64,000 nucleotides of DNA from Agromyces mediolanus (GTDB lineage: Bacteria; Actinomycetota; Actinomycetes; Actinomycetales; Microbacteriaceae): the NCBI RefSeq assembly GCF_023715325.1, contig NZ_JAMBNX010000010.1:90302-154301 (forward strand). Reading direction: 5' to 3'. Positions within the stretch are counted from its first letter, which is position 1. Every line of letters starts with the position of its first letter. Shown piece by piece: positions 24,962 to 32,808 of this stretch. Below the pieces are notes generated by a model. It saw only the letters and a program-made list of their open reading frames with translations, was not told the DNA's origin and searched no databases. The position numbers and the translations under genes are program-made.

Positions 24962-25675
24962 TCAGCGCGACAGTTCCCGCGCCGGCGGCACGACCTCGCG
25001 GCCGGCGTCCCAGGGCTCGGCCCAGCCGAGTTCGTCGAACATGCGCGAGAGGATCAACGCCGTCACGCCCCACACCAGCCGCTCGCCCACCGTGAAGGCC
25101 GGCGAACGATGCACGAAGCCGTCGCGGCGCAGCACCGTCATCGCCCGGTTGGCGGGCGCGAGCAGCTCCGCGACGGGCACGCGGAACACGTCGACCGACT
25201 CGTCGTGGTCGACCGCGGCGACGCGCGACTCGTGCGTCCACCAGGCGGGCACGGGCGTCACGAGGTGGCGGCTGAGCGGCACCGGCATGGGCGGCAGCTC
25301 GCCGAGCGGCTCGATGCCGCCGGTCTCGACGCCGGTCTCCTCGCGCGCCTCGCGGAGCGCGGCGGCCACCGCGCCGGCATCGGATGCCTCGAGCCGCCCG
25401 CCGGGGAACGCGATCTGCCCGGCGTGCGTGCCGAGCGTCGCCGCCCGGCGCAGGAGCAGCACGTCGAGGTCGCGCGGCACGACGGTGGCCGCGGCATCCG
25501 CCGGCTCCGCCGGCACCTGGTCGAGCACGCCGAACAGCACGAGCACGGCGGCGGGCCGGAGCTCGGCGGGGTCGGGCATCGCGAGGCCCGGGATCCGGGT
25601 GGTCGGCGCATCCGGCCCCGAGAACCAGTCGAGACCGCGCTCGCAGAGCGCGAGAAGATCGGCACGGGCGTCCAC
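24962..25675 (-). CDS. Nudix hydrolase, CoA pyrophosphatase-like
   Basis: A 237-residue Nudix protein. The Nudix box lies at about 92-114: GG-x5-E-x7-REAREETGVE. Just before it, LLLRRAATLGTHAGQIAFPGG matches the CoA/acyl-CoA diphosphatase subfamily (LLxxR-HxGQxxFPGG), which cleaves CoA to 3',5'-ADP and phosphopantetheine. In actinobacteria the gene is often near the DNA-repair gene nth; here it lies between a PNPOx-like gene and an EEP-family gene. It is intact and of normal length. Confidence 0.9.
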   Translation of the reverse strand: MDARADLLALCERGLDWFSGPDAPTTRIPGLAMPDPAELRPAAVLVLFGVLDQVPAEPADAAATVVPRDLDVLLLRRAATLGTHAGQIAFPGGRLEASDAGAVAAALREAREETGVETGGIEPLGELPPMPVPLSRHLVTPVPAWWTHESRVAAVDHDESVDVFRVPVAELLAPANRAMTVLRRDGFVHRSPAFTVGERLVWGVTALILSRMFDELGWAEPWDAGREVVPPARELSR

Positions 25676-25767
25676 GGCCCCAGCGTAGCGAAGCGACGCG
25701 TACCGTTCACCGGAATGCGGCGCAACCCTCAGCCGTCGTCCACGAAACCCCGCGTACGCTGTGGAGA

Positions 25768-26472
25768 ATGCTGATCATCAGCTACAACCTGCGGAAGCAC
25801 CGCGCGATCTCCGAGCTCGCGGCGCTCGACGAGCGCTACTCGCCCGACGCCATCTGCCTGCAAGAGGTCGACACGGCGGGCCTCGCCGAGGACATCGGGC
25901 GGATGCAGCTCGCGCACTCGACCACGGGCAACCGGCTCGGGCTCGCGATGTACTACCGGCCCGACCGGCTGCTCCCCCGCGACGTGCGCGCCTTCGCGCT
26001 GAAGAAGTCGCTGCACGACCGGGTGCTGCGCCCCGCGCACGAGCGGCTGCTCGCGGTGCGCTTCGACGACCTCGAGCACGACCGCGAGCTCACGATCGCC
26101 TCGTTCCACGCAGCCCCGCTCACCGCCCTGAACTCGCTGCGGCGCGCGCAGATCAACGCCGCCCTCGGCGAGCTGCAGCTGCTCGGCCCGAACCTCCCGG
26201 CACTCATGGTGGGCGACTACAACTACCCGGTCTTCAAGGACAACCTCGCCGAGAAGATCCGCGAGGCGGGCTACGAGCTGACCCTGAGCGACCGGCACAC
26301 ATACACCCGCTACCGCTACTTCCGTGGGCACTTCGACTTCGCCACCTCGGCGGGCCTCGACCTGCGCAGCATCGAGACGCTGCCTCGCGGCGAGTCCGAC
26401 CACCTGCCGATCCTCGTCGACGCGCACTACACGGGCGCCGAGATCGAGTCCGATATCGACGTCGTCATCTAG
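25768..26472 (+). CDS. Endonuclease/exonuclease/phosphatase (EEP) family protein
   Basis: A 234-residue EEP-fold metal-dependent phosphoesterase. The catalytic landmarks are present: NLRKH near 7-11, CLQEVD with the metal-binding Glu at about 34, the SFHAAPL strand near 115, VGDYNYP (the GDFN-like motif) at about 151-157 and SDHLPILVD with the catalytic Asp-His near the C-terminus. It could act on nucleic acids, inositol phosphates or sphingolipids. ATG 25768 follows GGAG very closely and TACGCT lies seven bases upstream, so a leaderless start is possible. Confidence 0.87.
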   Translation: MLIISYNLRKHRAISELAALDERYSPDAICLQEVDTAGLAEDIGRMQLAHSTTGNRLGLAMYYRPDRLLPRDVRAFALKKSLHDRVLRPAHERLLAVRFDDLEHDRELTIASFHAAPLTALNSLRRAQINAALGELQLLGPNLPALMVGDYNYPVFKDNLAEKIREAGYELTLSDRHTYTRYRYFRGHFDFATSAGLDLRSIETLPRGESDHLPILVDAHYTGAEIESDIDVVI

Positions 26473-26535
26473 ACGACGCCCGCGCCGTCCGGCGCAGGGC
26501 GCGGATGCCTCGGCCCGCCCGTCGCCGGACGCCTC

Positions 26536-26571
26536 TTGCGTTATCGGCACCTATCTTCCTATAGTGGCGCC
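26536..26571 (+). promoter_or_regulatory. Near-consensus promoter giving a leaderless padR mRNA
   Basis: TTGCGT (26536-26541), an 18-base spacer and TATAGT (26560-26565) lie only six bases before the ATG at 26572. With normal -10 to start spacing the transcript begins at the A of the ATG, and no Shine-Dalgarno is present. Confidence 0.7.
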
Positions 26572-26943
26572 ATGCCACGACGACGACCAGGCGCACTGCT
26601 CCCGCTCGAGCTCGACATCCTCGACGCGGGTTCGACCCTGCAGGCGGCCGAGGGATCCTTCTTCGGTTTCAGCCTCGCCCGAGCCATTGCCGACCGTGAC
26701 GGCTCGACCCTGCTCGCCCACGGCACGCTCTATAAGGCGTTGACGCGGATGGCGACGGCAGGCCTCCTCGAATCCGAGTGGGAGGCGCCAGAGCCAGCCG
26801 AGGCCGAGGGCCGCCCGCGGCGGCGCCTCTACCGAGTCACGGCCGCGGGTGCGACGGCGCTCGAAATGGCGCGGCTCGAGGCATCCGCCCGCGCCGCCGC
26901 CGCGGCCGCCGCGAGCCGCGCGACCCGGCCGGTGACCGCATGA
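26572..26943 (+). CDS. PadR-family transcriptional regulator
   Basis: A 123-residue winged-helix regulator. LLPLELDILDAG, FFGFSLARAIADRDG, AHGTLYKALTRMATAGLLESEW and RRRLYRVTAAGATALE match the PadR pattern including the invariant GTLY-LxRL wing. It starts at ATG 26572 under a leaderless promoter. It overlaps the following membrane-protein gene as ATGA. PadR genes in this setting usually repress themselves and the membrane protein next to them, relieved by a small molecule or envelope stress. Confidence 0.9.
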   Translation: MPRRRPGALLPLELDILDAGSTLQAAEGSFFGFSLARAIADRDGSTLLAHGTLYKALTRMATAGLLESEWEAPEPAEAEGRPRRRLYRVTAAGATALEMARLEASARAAAAAAASRATRPVTA

Positions 26944-27686
26944 GCGGGGTGCTGCGCTCGGCCGAGTACCGCCTGGCCGCGCGCCACGTACTCCGCTGGA
27001 CCGCGTGGTACACCCGTGGCCTCGACCCGGCCGTCGCCGGCGCCAGGCAAGACGAAATCGCCTCCGACCTGTACGAGCACGCACGCTGGGCCGAGGAGGC
27101 CGGGGTCGACGCCGACGAGCTCGCCCGCTCCATCCGGGGGCGAGCACTTCGCGGCGTCCCCGCCGACCTCGCCTGGCGCGCGGGCGCGCTGCAGCGCGTC
27201 GACCCGCGACTCCGCTCGGCGCGGCGCGCCGAGGCGTCGCTCCGCTCGCTCGTCGCGACGATCGGGATCGTGGATGCCGCCCTCGGCGCCTTCGTCGCCG
27301 TGCGAGTGGTGAGGGCCCTCCTCATCGGCGACGTCGCCCAGGTGCCCGGCCCCGCGATCGGGGCGATCGCCCTCGGGACGATCGCCCTCATCGCGACCTT
27401 CGCGCTCTCCGGCCCACGCCAGCGCGGTTGGGCCGCGCTGCTGCTCGCCGTGCCGACGACCCTGATCTTCGCCCAGACCGCGCTGGCGCTCTACTTCCTC
27501 AGCGCCACCGCGGTGCTGCTCGTCAACCGCGTGAGCTGGTGGCAGCCGGCCGCGCTCGCAGTCGGCCTCGCGCTCGCCGCCGTGTGCGTCACCGCCGCGG
27601 TGCACTGGCTCCGCCCGACCCGCGGCGCGGCGCGCGACATCCGCGCCGACGCATCCACACCGAACGAAGGAGTGCCGCATGCCTGA
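26940..27686 (+). CDS. Polytopic membrane protein (PadR-associated)
   Basis: A 248-residue protein with a soluble N-terminal helical region of about 100 residues (WYTRGLDPAVAGARQDEIASDLYEH and LARSIRGRALRGVPADLAWR) followed by about five hydrophobic helices. The N-terminal pattern, with D-E-I-x-SDL-x-EH, is the one seen in many actinobacterial PadR-linked membrane proteins. ATGA overlap with padR and eight-base overlap with the next gene make a three-gene operon. Function unknown; it may be an anti-sigma-like or transport-accessory protein. Confidence 0.8.
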   Translation: MSGVLRSAEYRLAARHVLRWTAWYTRGLDPAVAGARQDEIASDLYEHARWAEEAGVDADELARSIRGRALRGVPADLAWRAGALQRVDPRLRSARRAEASLRSLVATIGIVDAALGAFVAVRVVRALLIGDVAQVPGPAIGAIALGTIALIATFALSGPRQRGWAALLLAVPTTLIFAQTALALYFLSATAVLLVNRVSWWQPAALAVGLALAAVCVTAAVHWLRPTRGAARDIRADASTPNEGVPHA

Positions 27687-28272
27687 GCCCGAGTATGAGC
27701 CGCGCCGCGCCCGACGCGCCAAGATCGCACTCGCGGTCGCCGGAGCGCTGACCATCGCCGCCGTCGGCGGCGGCGCCGCGTTCGCAATGACCTCCGCGGC
27801 CGTCGTCGCCGAGCACGAGGCGGAGGCGGCGCAGCTCGTCGAGCTTCCCCCGGTGACGGCGGCCCCGCCGACCGAGGTCCCGCCGACGGATGGCGTCGAG
27901 GCCCCTGCCGGCGCGGGTGTGTCGGATGCGAGCTCGGACGCCGAGTTCCCCGTCTACGACGCCGACACCGACATCGCGACGATCCCGCGCCCCGCCGACG
28001 ATCCGGATCCCGCGAACACCGAGATCTGGCTGACCCAGCAGCGCATCATCGCGCAGTGCATGCGGGAGCAGGGCTTCGAACATCGGTATGCGGCGTATTG
28101 GCTCGCTTCTGGCGATCCGGTCCTCATCCGGGATGCCCTCGGCAACCCGTCCAGCGACGAGTACCTGCTCGCCCTGTGGGGCGACACCGGAGCAGGCGAC
28201 GACTATCACTGGGAGGAGGCGGGCTGTCACGGCTACGCGGTCCACGTCACCGGCATGGACGACGCGAACTAG
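27679..28272 (+). CDS. Membrane-anchored extracytoplasmic protein with CMREQGFE motif
   Basis: A 197-residue protein with a basic head (RRARRAKIALAVAG), one transmembrane helix at about 16-38, then a Pro/Glu/Ala-rich linker and a small folded domain with two Cys (CMREQGFEHRY and EEAGCHGYAV), probably disulphide-bonded outside the cell. CMxxxGFxY-like motifs are common in short actinobacterial lipoproteins of unknown function. It is the third gene of the padR operon. RBS GAAGGAG precedes ATG 27679. Confidence 0.75.
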   Translation: MPEPEYEPRRARRAKIALAVAGALTIAAVGGGAAFAMTSAAVVAEHEAEAAQLVELPPVTAAPPTEVPPTDGVEAPAGAGVSDASSDAEFPVYDADTDIATIPRPADDPDPANTEIWLTQQRIIAQCMREQGFEHRYAAYWLASGDPVLIRDALGNPSSDEYLLALWGDTGAGDDYHWEEAGCHGYAVHVTGMDDAN

Positions 28273-28278
28273 CGGGGG

Positions 28279-28647
28279 TCAGCCGCCGAACGACCCGTCG
28301 AGCGCGCTGCCGACCGCACCCGCGAGCGCGCCGAGCACCACCGCCACGACCATGACGCCCATCGCCGCCGCCAACGGACGCCGACTGGGCCCGCGCCTGG
28401 CGAGCCGCACGATCGAGACGACCATGCCGACGATGAGCGCGACCGCCGTCGTGAGCATCGCGAACCAGCTGCCGGAGCGCTTCACGATGGCGCAGACTTC
28501 GCCGGCGCACCCCATCGCGTCCACGCCGACGAGGGCGCCCGCGATGAGCGCCGCCCCGGCGACCACGAACATCAGGATGAGCACGAAGACCGTGAGCAGC
28601 ACGTTCGTCAGCTGATCGGTGGCGGGTCCGTCGTCGCGAGAGCTCAT
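28279..28647 (-). CDS. Small membrane protein, three predicted helices
   Basis: A 122-residue hypothetical membrane protein. Hydrophobic segments are at about 15-42, 62-82 and 92-112, with one Cys pair in the first outside loop (MGCAGEVC), which could form a disulphide. I start at ATG 28647 (MSSRDDGPATD); a longer form beginning at 28689 is possible since the Shine-Dalgarno is weak. It converges on the previous gene with only six bases between stops. No family is recognised. Confidence 0.65.
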   Translation of the reverse strand: MSSRDDGPATDQLTNVLLTVFVLILMFVVAGAALIAGALVGVDAMGCAGEVCAIVKRSGSWFAMLTTAVALIVGMVVSIVRLARRGPSRRPLAAAMGVMVVAVVLGALAGAVGSALDGSFGG

Positions 28648-28794
28648 GCTCAGGAGCCTACGGGGGCGCCATCCGGGCCGACGACGCACGCCCCTCGCAC
28701 GGGGGCGTGCCGCTCCTCCCGCTCGGCGCTACGCTGGCGCCGTTCGCGGGCAGCATTGCCGCGGCGCATCCGGTTCCACCCTACGAGGAGCACG

Positions 28795-29247
28795 ATGATG
28801 ACGACCACTGCGACGACCGACGCCGCCCTCGACCGCCCGCTGTACGGGGCGACGTTCGGGCAGGCGATCTCCCGCTTCTTCAAGAAGTACGCCACCTTCT
28901 CGGGCCGCGCGAGCCGCAGCGAGTTCTGGTGGTGGTACCTCGCCAGCGCGATCGTGAGCGGCGCGCTCTCGCTCGCCATGTCGCTCTCCGGCGGCTGGAT
29001 GTACGACGCCGCGACGAACACGATGACCGCCCCGAGCGGCGGCTACGTGTTCTTCGCCTCCGTGCTCGGGCTCTGGGGGCTCGCGACGTTCATCCCCTGG
29101 GTCGCCCTCAGCTGGCGTCGCCTGCACGACTCGAACCGGCCGGGCCCCTGGTGGTTCATCGGCTTCATCCCGATCATCGGCGGCATCATCCTGCTGGTGT
29201 TCTTCCTGATGCCGAGCGATCCCGCCGGCGCGCGCTTCGACCGCTGA
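28795..29247 (+). CDS. DUF805 membrane protein
   Basis: A 150-residue DUF805 protein. The diagnostic motifs are FFKKYATFSGRASRSEFWWW at about 28-47 and ALSWRRLHDSNRPGPWWFI at about 105-123, followed by the last helix IPIIGGIILLVFFLMPSD. Three to four helices are predicted. ATG 28795 follows GAGGAG. DUF805 proteins are inner-membrane proteins of unknown function. A second DUF805 gene lies at 53232-53594. Confidence 0.9.
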   Translation: MMTTTATTDAALDRPLYGATFGQAISRFFKKYATFSGRASRSEFWWWYLASAIVSGALSLAMSLSGGWMYDAATNTMTAPSGGYVFFASVLGLWGLATFIPWVALSWRRLHDSNRPGPWWFIGFIPIIGGIILLVFFLMPSDPAGARFDR

Positions 29248-29273
29248 GCGCGGTCGGGCGCTGAGCGCGACGC

Positions 29274-29705
29274 TCAGCGCCCGAGCAGCCGGTTCAGCCA
29301 GCCCGGCCCCGCGATGAGCGCGGCCGGGTCGAGCCTCGCGCGCAGGCCCCGGTCGGCGGTGACGACGAGCGGTCGCAGGGATGCCTCGGCCGCGGCGAGC
29401 TCGACGATGGTCGTGTCGCCGTCGGCCGGTGCGGCCACGACGAGGATGCCGTCGGGCCCAGCGGCACCGCGCGCCGCGCCCTCGACGACGGCGGTGACCG
29501 CGTCGAGGCGGAGCAGCGCGCCCGCGGCCCGTCCGCCCGCCTCCGGTCCGCCCGCCTCCGGCGCTTCGACCTCGGCCCCGAGGAGCGCGGGGAGCCCGGC
29601 GATCAGCCGCGTCGCGGCGCCGCGCCGGTCGCGCCACCACCCGTCGGGGCGCGAGCCCATGACGTTCGCGACGTCGACGATGAGGCGGACGGGTTCGGCG
29701 GTCAT
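29274..29705 (-). CDS. NYN/PIN-like nuclease-fold protein
   Basis: A 143-residue protein beginning RLIVDVANVMGSRPDGWWRD, the pattern of actinobacterial NYN-domain proteins, and ending with LVVTADRGLRARL, where the Asp before Arg-Gly-Leu fits the last acidic residue of a PIN/NYN metal site. The middle has DGILVVAAPADGDTTIVELA. It may cleave RNA, but the activity of this subgroup is unproven. ATG 29705 is used; an ATG at 29720 is five codons longer. Confidence 0.75.
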   Translation of the reverse strand: MTAEPVRLIVDVANVMGSRPDGWWRDRRGAATRLIAGLPALLGAEVEAPEAGGPEAGGRAAGALLRLDAVTAVVEGAARGAAGPDGILVVAAPADGDTTIVELAAAEASLRPLVVTADRGLRARLDPAALIAGPGWLNRLLGR

Positions 29706-29789
29706 GTTCCGATTCTGCACCCGCGCCTGTGGAGGGCGAACGCCGCTCGCCCGGTCCGCGCCGTAGGCTCCCCGGGAGGAGGCCCACTT

Positions 29790-30575
29790 ATGCCGCAGGA
29801 GTACCGCTACGACATCGACCTCGTGCGCCTAATGTACGACTACACGGACTCGGTGGTATGGTTCCCCGACCCCGTCGACTACGACGCGAGCGCACTCAGC
29901 GCCGAGCTCGTCGCCGAGCTGCGCGCGTGGGGCGAACTCCACGAGAAGGGCCTCGACGAGGACTTCAACTGGCGCTCCCCCGACTATCCCGACCGAATCG
30001 ACCGTGAGCGGCAGCAACTCGCGCATCGCCTCGGCGACGAACTCGGCGAGGCGTTCGAGGTGGAGTTCGACGTTCCGCACCGCGTGTGGTTCGGTCCGCG
30101 CACGGCCCACTACCGGTCGAACACTCCGGCGACGAACCCAGCGGCAGCAGCGTACTTCGCGAGCCTTGCGGTGGCTGCGGCGGAGGAGCGGGCGTCCTGG
30201 CAGGCGCAGGCGGCAGCCGGCCCCTGGTTCGCACATCAGCCGCTCAGCGGCGAGCTCTTCCTGCCCGACGACGGCGTTAACCCGGTGACACGCGAGCCAG
30301 CGGAGCGTATCGTCGCGAACGCCGGGGCATCCGCGTCGGCGGCATCAGCCGGGAGGGAGCGTGCCGGAATGGCACAGGGAGAGGTCGTGACCCGTTCGAA
30401 CCGCGGACAGTGGGAGAACGAGGTCGAGGGCGAACCGGAGCGTTCGCAGAGCTTCGCCAGCCGCGAGGAGGCGATCACCGCAGGCCGGGAGCTCGCCGCC
30501 CTGCTCGGCACGAGCCACACCGTCATCGAGTCGGAGCCGACAGGCGTCATTACCGACGAGGGGCCCGAGGACTAG
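29790..30575 (+). CDS. Hypothetical protein with C-terminal DUF2188-like domain
   Basis: A 261-residue protein in two parts. The first 165 residues are soluble, acidic and aromatic-rich (DLVRLMYDYTDSVVWFPDPVDYD; EVEFDVPHRVWFGP) and unrecognised. After an Ala-rich linker, residues 193-250 match DUF2188: VVTRSNRGQWENEVEGE, SQSFASREEAITAGRELA. DUF2188 is normally a free-standing small protein, and an in-frame ATG (30369) with GGGAGG upstream sits exactly at the domain start, so a second short product is possible. Confidence 0.7.
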   Translation: MPQEYRYDIDLVRLMYDYTDSVVWFPDPVDYDASALSAELVAELRAWGELHEKGLDEDFNWRSPDYPDRIDRERQQLAHRLGDELGEAFEVEFDVPHRVWFGPRTAHYRSNTPATNPAAAAYFASLAVAAAEERASWQAQAAAGPWFAHQPLSGELFLPDDGVNPVTREPAERIVANAGASASAASAGRERAGMAQGEVVTRSNRGQWENEVEGEPERSQSFASREEAITAGRELAALLGTSHTVIESEPTGVITDEGPED

Positions 30576-30592
30576 CCGCCTAGCCGGGCGGA

Positions 30593-30967
30593 TCAGTCCA
30601 GCTCGTCGAACAGGATGGCGCGCGGTTCGATACCCGCCCGTCGGGCGATCTGCTGACGGGCCCGCCCTTCGGCAGCAGCAGCGCTCAGCCCCAGCACGCG
30701 GACGCCATGCTCGGGCGCGTCGAGGATGACGAGCGGACCCGAGCGCGATGTCCGCACCCGTACGAGCTCCGGGTCGAGGTCGGAGAGCGCGTAGGCGACC
30801 TTGTCGTCGGCGAAGCCCGCCGCCCGCAGGCCCGCCTCGACCCGGTCGGCCCGCGGCCGAGGTGCGGCCCGCCGCACCTCTGTCCGCGATCCGCGGAGCT
30901 CGAGCCAGCCCATCGTCGCCGCGAACGCGAAGACGAGGCCGAGCACCACGAGCCCGACGACGTTCAT
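30593..30967 (-). CDS. Small membrane-anchored protein (MNVVGL protein)
   Basis: A 124-residue hypothetical protein with one N-terminal helix (MNVVGLVVLGLVFAFAATM) and a cytoplasmic domain of about 100 residues: DRVEAGLRAAGFADDKVAYALSD, then VRTSRSGPLVILDAP and GRARQQIARRAGIEPRAILFD. No family is recognised. Its first codons and upstream region (30934-30996) are duplicated at 32746-32808. Confidence 0.7.
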   Translation of the reverse strand: MNVVGLVVLGLVFAFAATMGWLELRGSRTEVRRAAPRPRADRVEAGLRAAGFADDKVAYALSDLDPELVRVRTSRSGPLVILDAPEHGVRVLGLSAAAAEGRARQQIARRAGIEPRAILFDELD

Positions 30968-30996
30968 GCCCTCAGGCTAGGCGAATCCGCGGCGCT
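30934..30996. repeat. Duplicated sequence A, copy 1
   Basis: 63 bp covering the first 11-12 codons and immediate upstream region of the MNVVGL gene. The same 63 bp recur in the same orientation at 32746-32808 with a single mismatch. Confidence 0.95.
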
Positions 30997-31441
30997 CCGG
31001 GCGGATGCGTTGTCCACAGCTCGGGCGCGCCCCCGGCCCGCGCAGTCGCTGGATCGCCAACAATCTGGGCGCACCGAGGACGCACAACGACGAGGGTCTT
31101 CGACAGCCGGAATCACTGAGAAGGCAACGCCTCCTACGCAGCGAATCCGGCTTGCGAGTGCAGCTCTGGCCTCGCCGCGACGGCCACCCCAACCCCATTG
31201 CGATCGCGAGGCCGAATAGCATCGCGTTGACATTCTCAGGAGCGATCCGCGCGCTCCACGAGTTTGCCGAGCTATCGCGTCTACGGGATGCCACGAATTC
31301 GGAGTGAGAAGCCTTTAAGAGTAGAGCACGAGCGTGCGAATCTCACGTCCTCACTTTGACTGACTGCGTTTGGTATACCAATGTGTTTGGCTCACTTCTT
31401 CAAGGCGGTGGTACATCACCGCAGTACGGAGAGGATCAACA
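30997..31441. other. Gene-free, lower-GC spacer with TTGGTATACCAA palindrome
   Basis: About 440 bp without a supportable gene. GC falls visibly from 31080 on. TTGGTATACCAA at 31370-31381 is a perfect 12-bp palindrome about 60 bp before the exported-protein gene and is a candidate operator. TTGACT at 31356 resembles a -35 box but I cannot place a convincing -10. Confidence 0.5.
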
Positions 31442-32140
31442 ATGAGAAAGAAGATCGCCGCGCTCATGACCGCGTCGCTCCTTGGCGCCGGCCTAGTTGT
31501 GGGCGCAGGCGCCCCATCGGCCGCTGAGGCGGCATCGGTCGAGCCGACACCCGCACAGGAAGCAGATCTGCGGAACCTCTTCACGCGGTTCTCCGTGCCA
31601 ATGTCTCAGCAGGACTCTCTCATCGAGTCCGCTTCCGAAGGAACACCCTGGGACGTATACGACGCCACCGAAGCCCCCGCGACCGAGGAAACCGCGGTCA
31701 TCGACGGCGTGAGATACACAATCCGACGCTACGCGGACGGTTCGTTTACGGCATCTGGGATGGAAATCCCGACGGTCCCCACAAGCGTTCAACCGCAGGG
31801 CATCAGCCAATGCTCGTACTCAACGGGAAGCGGATACTCGAATGCCACCGGTTGCCAAATCGACGGCGTCTGGGGTTCGGTGATTCTCGGACCGACAAAC
31901 GTGAACTACACACTGGTGCAAGGCGGGCCTGATCGAATCACCAAATCTGGGATCGGCTTTCAACGTTGTGTTTGGCCAACCTCCTGCTCAACTCCAACGC
32001 TCGTGTACTCGAGCCTGACCGAGGGCACATTCCTCGCTCAAATCATGTGGCAAGGTGATGTCACCGCCAGCTGGGGCTCCTGGAACGCATGGGTGAGGCT
32101 GTTCGTCGGCAATGACACTGCCTACACCACAACCTCCTAG
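31442..32140 (+). CDS. Secreted protein of unknown function
   Basis: A 232-residue exported protein. RKKIAALMTASLLGAGLVVGAG with AEAAS after it is a classical signal peptide, cut near residue 35. The mature part has an acidic head (PTPAQEADLRNLFTRFSVPMSQQDSL), then a Cys-containing beta-rich domain with two Cys pairs (CSYSTGSGYSNATGC; CVWPTSC). GGAGAGG precedes ATG 31442. Codon use is less GC-biased than the neighbours, which suggests acquisition. The C-terminal Trp/Gly-rich strands could be a binding or toxin-like domain, but no family is recognised. Confidence 0.75.
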   Translation: MRKKIAALMTASLLGAGLVVGAGAPSAAEAASVEPTPAQEADLRNLFTRFSVPMSQQDSLIESASEGTPWDVYDATEAPATEETAVIDGVRYTIRRYADGSFTASGMEIPTVPTSVQPQGISQCSYSTGSGYSNATGCQIDGVWGSVILGPTNVNYTLVQGGPDRITKSGIGFQRCVWPTSCSTPTLVYSSLTEGTFLAQIMWQGDVTASWGSWNAWVRLFVGNDTAYTTTS

Positions 32141-32145
32141 GCAGA

Positions 32146-32400
32146 ATGAACACCGATCCGGTCATCCCGCTGTGGTTCAGCGGATACTCCACGCTCGTCG
32201 CCGTGCTCGCGGTCGCACTGCTGGTCGGAGCGTTCGTCAGTGTGCTGAGGTCGCCCGGTCTCAGCGCGGCGGCACGTGTCGTGTGGATCGTCGCGATCTG
32301 GCTCGTGCCGGTCCTCGGCCCGATCGCCTGGTTCGCGTGGCGCTGGTGGCGCCGCCGCGCCGACCCATCGAACCATCAACCGCCAGCACCCTCGCCGTAG
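32146..32400 (+). CDS. PLDc_N-type small membrane protein
   Basis: An 84-residue protein with two helices at about 12-35 and 43-66. The second ends VLGPIAWFAWRWWRRR, the PLDc_N (phospholipase-D nuclease N-terminal) signature, here without the nuclease. Such free-standing forms are common in actinobacteria and of unknown function. It begins six bases after the exported-protein stop and is probably cotranscribed. The hairpin at 32414 follows. Confidence 0.75.
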   Translation: MNTDPVIPLWFSGYSTLVAVLAVALLVGAFVSVLRSPGLSAAARVVWIVAIWLVPVLGPIAWFAWRWWRRRADPSNHQPPAPSP

Positions 32401-32413
32401 ACCCCCGCACACA

Positions 32414-32451
32414 CGGAACGCCCGGCCCTCCGCGGAGGGCCGGGCGTTCCG
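32414..32451. terminator. Perfect 38-bp palindromic terminator, copy 1
   Basis: 19-base arms (CGGAACGCCCGGCCCTCCG and its exact complement) meet at CCGCGG with no loop. It follows the PLDc_N gene. It is also the first part of duplicated sequence B. Compared with copy 2 the stem differs by one compensated base pair. Confidence 0.75.
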
Positions 32452-32461
32452 GTCGATGGGG

Positions 32462-32509
32462 TTACGCGGCCTGCGGCATCCCGGTGGCGGGAACCGCGGA
32501 TGCCACGAC
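32462..32509 (-). pseudogene. 3' fragment of the clp gene
   Basis: On the minus strand this stretch encodes [15 protein letters not shown] and a TAA stop, identical to the C-terminus of the ClpC-like protein ending at 34637. The rest of the gene is absent here, so this is a remnant left by the duplication. Confidence 0.9.
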
Positions 32510-32510
32510 A

Positions 32511-32732
32511 GTGAAACTCAGCTTCGACCCCGAGGCGGACGCGGCGTACCTCACGCTCGGCGACGCCATCGCCCCCGGCTCGATCAGCCACACGGCCGAA
32601 TTCGAGTCCCCGGCTGAGGGCACGATGCTGCTCGCCGACGTCGATGCGAACGGGCGCATCCTCGGCTTCGAGTTCATCGGCGCGCACCTCCTGCTCGACC
32701 CGACGCTCCACCGCAACGCGCCCCCGCCATGA
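32511..32732 (+). CDS. DUF2283 protein
   Basis: A 73-residue protein of the DUF2283 family: MKLSFDPEADAAYLTLGD, then ISHTAEFESPAEGTMLLADVDANGRILGFEFIGA. DUF2283 proteins are small, often next to DUF4258 partners, and sometimes proposed as antitoxin-like. The start is GTG 32511 without a Shine-Dalgarno; it lies two bases after duplicated sequence B, and the stop is 14 bases before duplicated sequence A, so the gene exactly fills the joint between the two repeats. It may be poorly expressed. Confidence 0.75.
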   Translation: MKLSFDPEADAAYLTLGDAIAPGSISHTAEFESPAEGTMLLADVDANGRILGFEFIGAHLLLDPTLHRNAPPP

Positions 32733-32745
32733 TCGAGCGCACGCT

Positions 32746-32779
32746 CGAGGCCGAGCACCACGAGCCCGACGACGTTCAT
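32746..32779 (-). pseudogene. 5' fragment of the MNVVGL gene
   Basis: The minus strand reads MNVVGLVVLGL and then diverges from the intact gene at 30593-30967. The continuing open frame is antisense to DUF2283 and not a credible protein. Confidence 0.8.
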
Positions 32780-32808
32780 GCCCTCCGGCTAGGCGAATCC
32801 GCGGCGCT
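32746..32808. repeat. Duplicated sequence A, copy 2
   Basis: 63 bp matching 30934-30996 with one mismatch, same orientation. It includes ATG at 32779 (minus) followed by 11 codons of the MNVVGL gene. Its right end meets the stop codon of the TlpA-like gene. Confidence 0.95.

Larger units (their letters stand above)
32414..32509. repeat. Duplicated sequence B, copy 1
   Basis: 96 bp matching 34589-34684 at 93 positions in the same orientation. It contains the palindromic terminator and then the last 15 codons plus stop of the clp gene. Confidence 0.95.
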
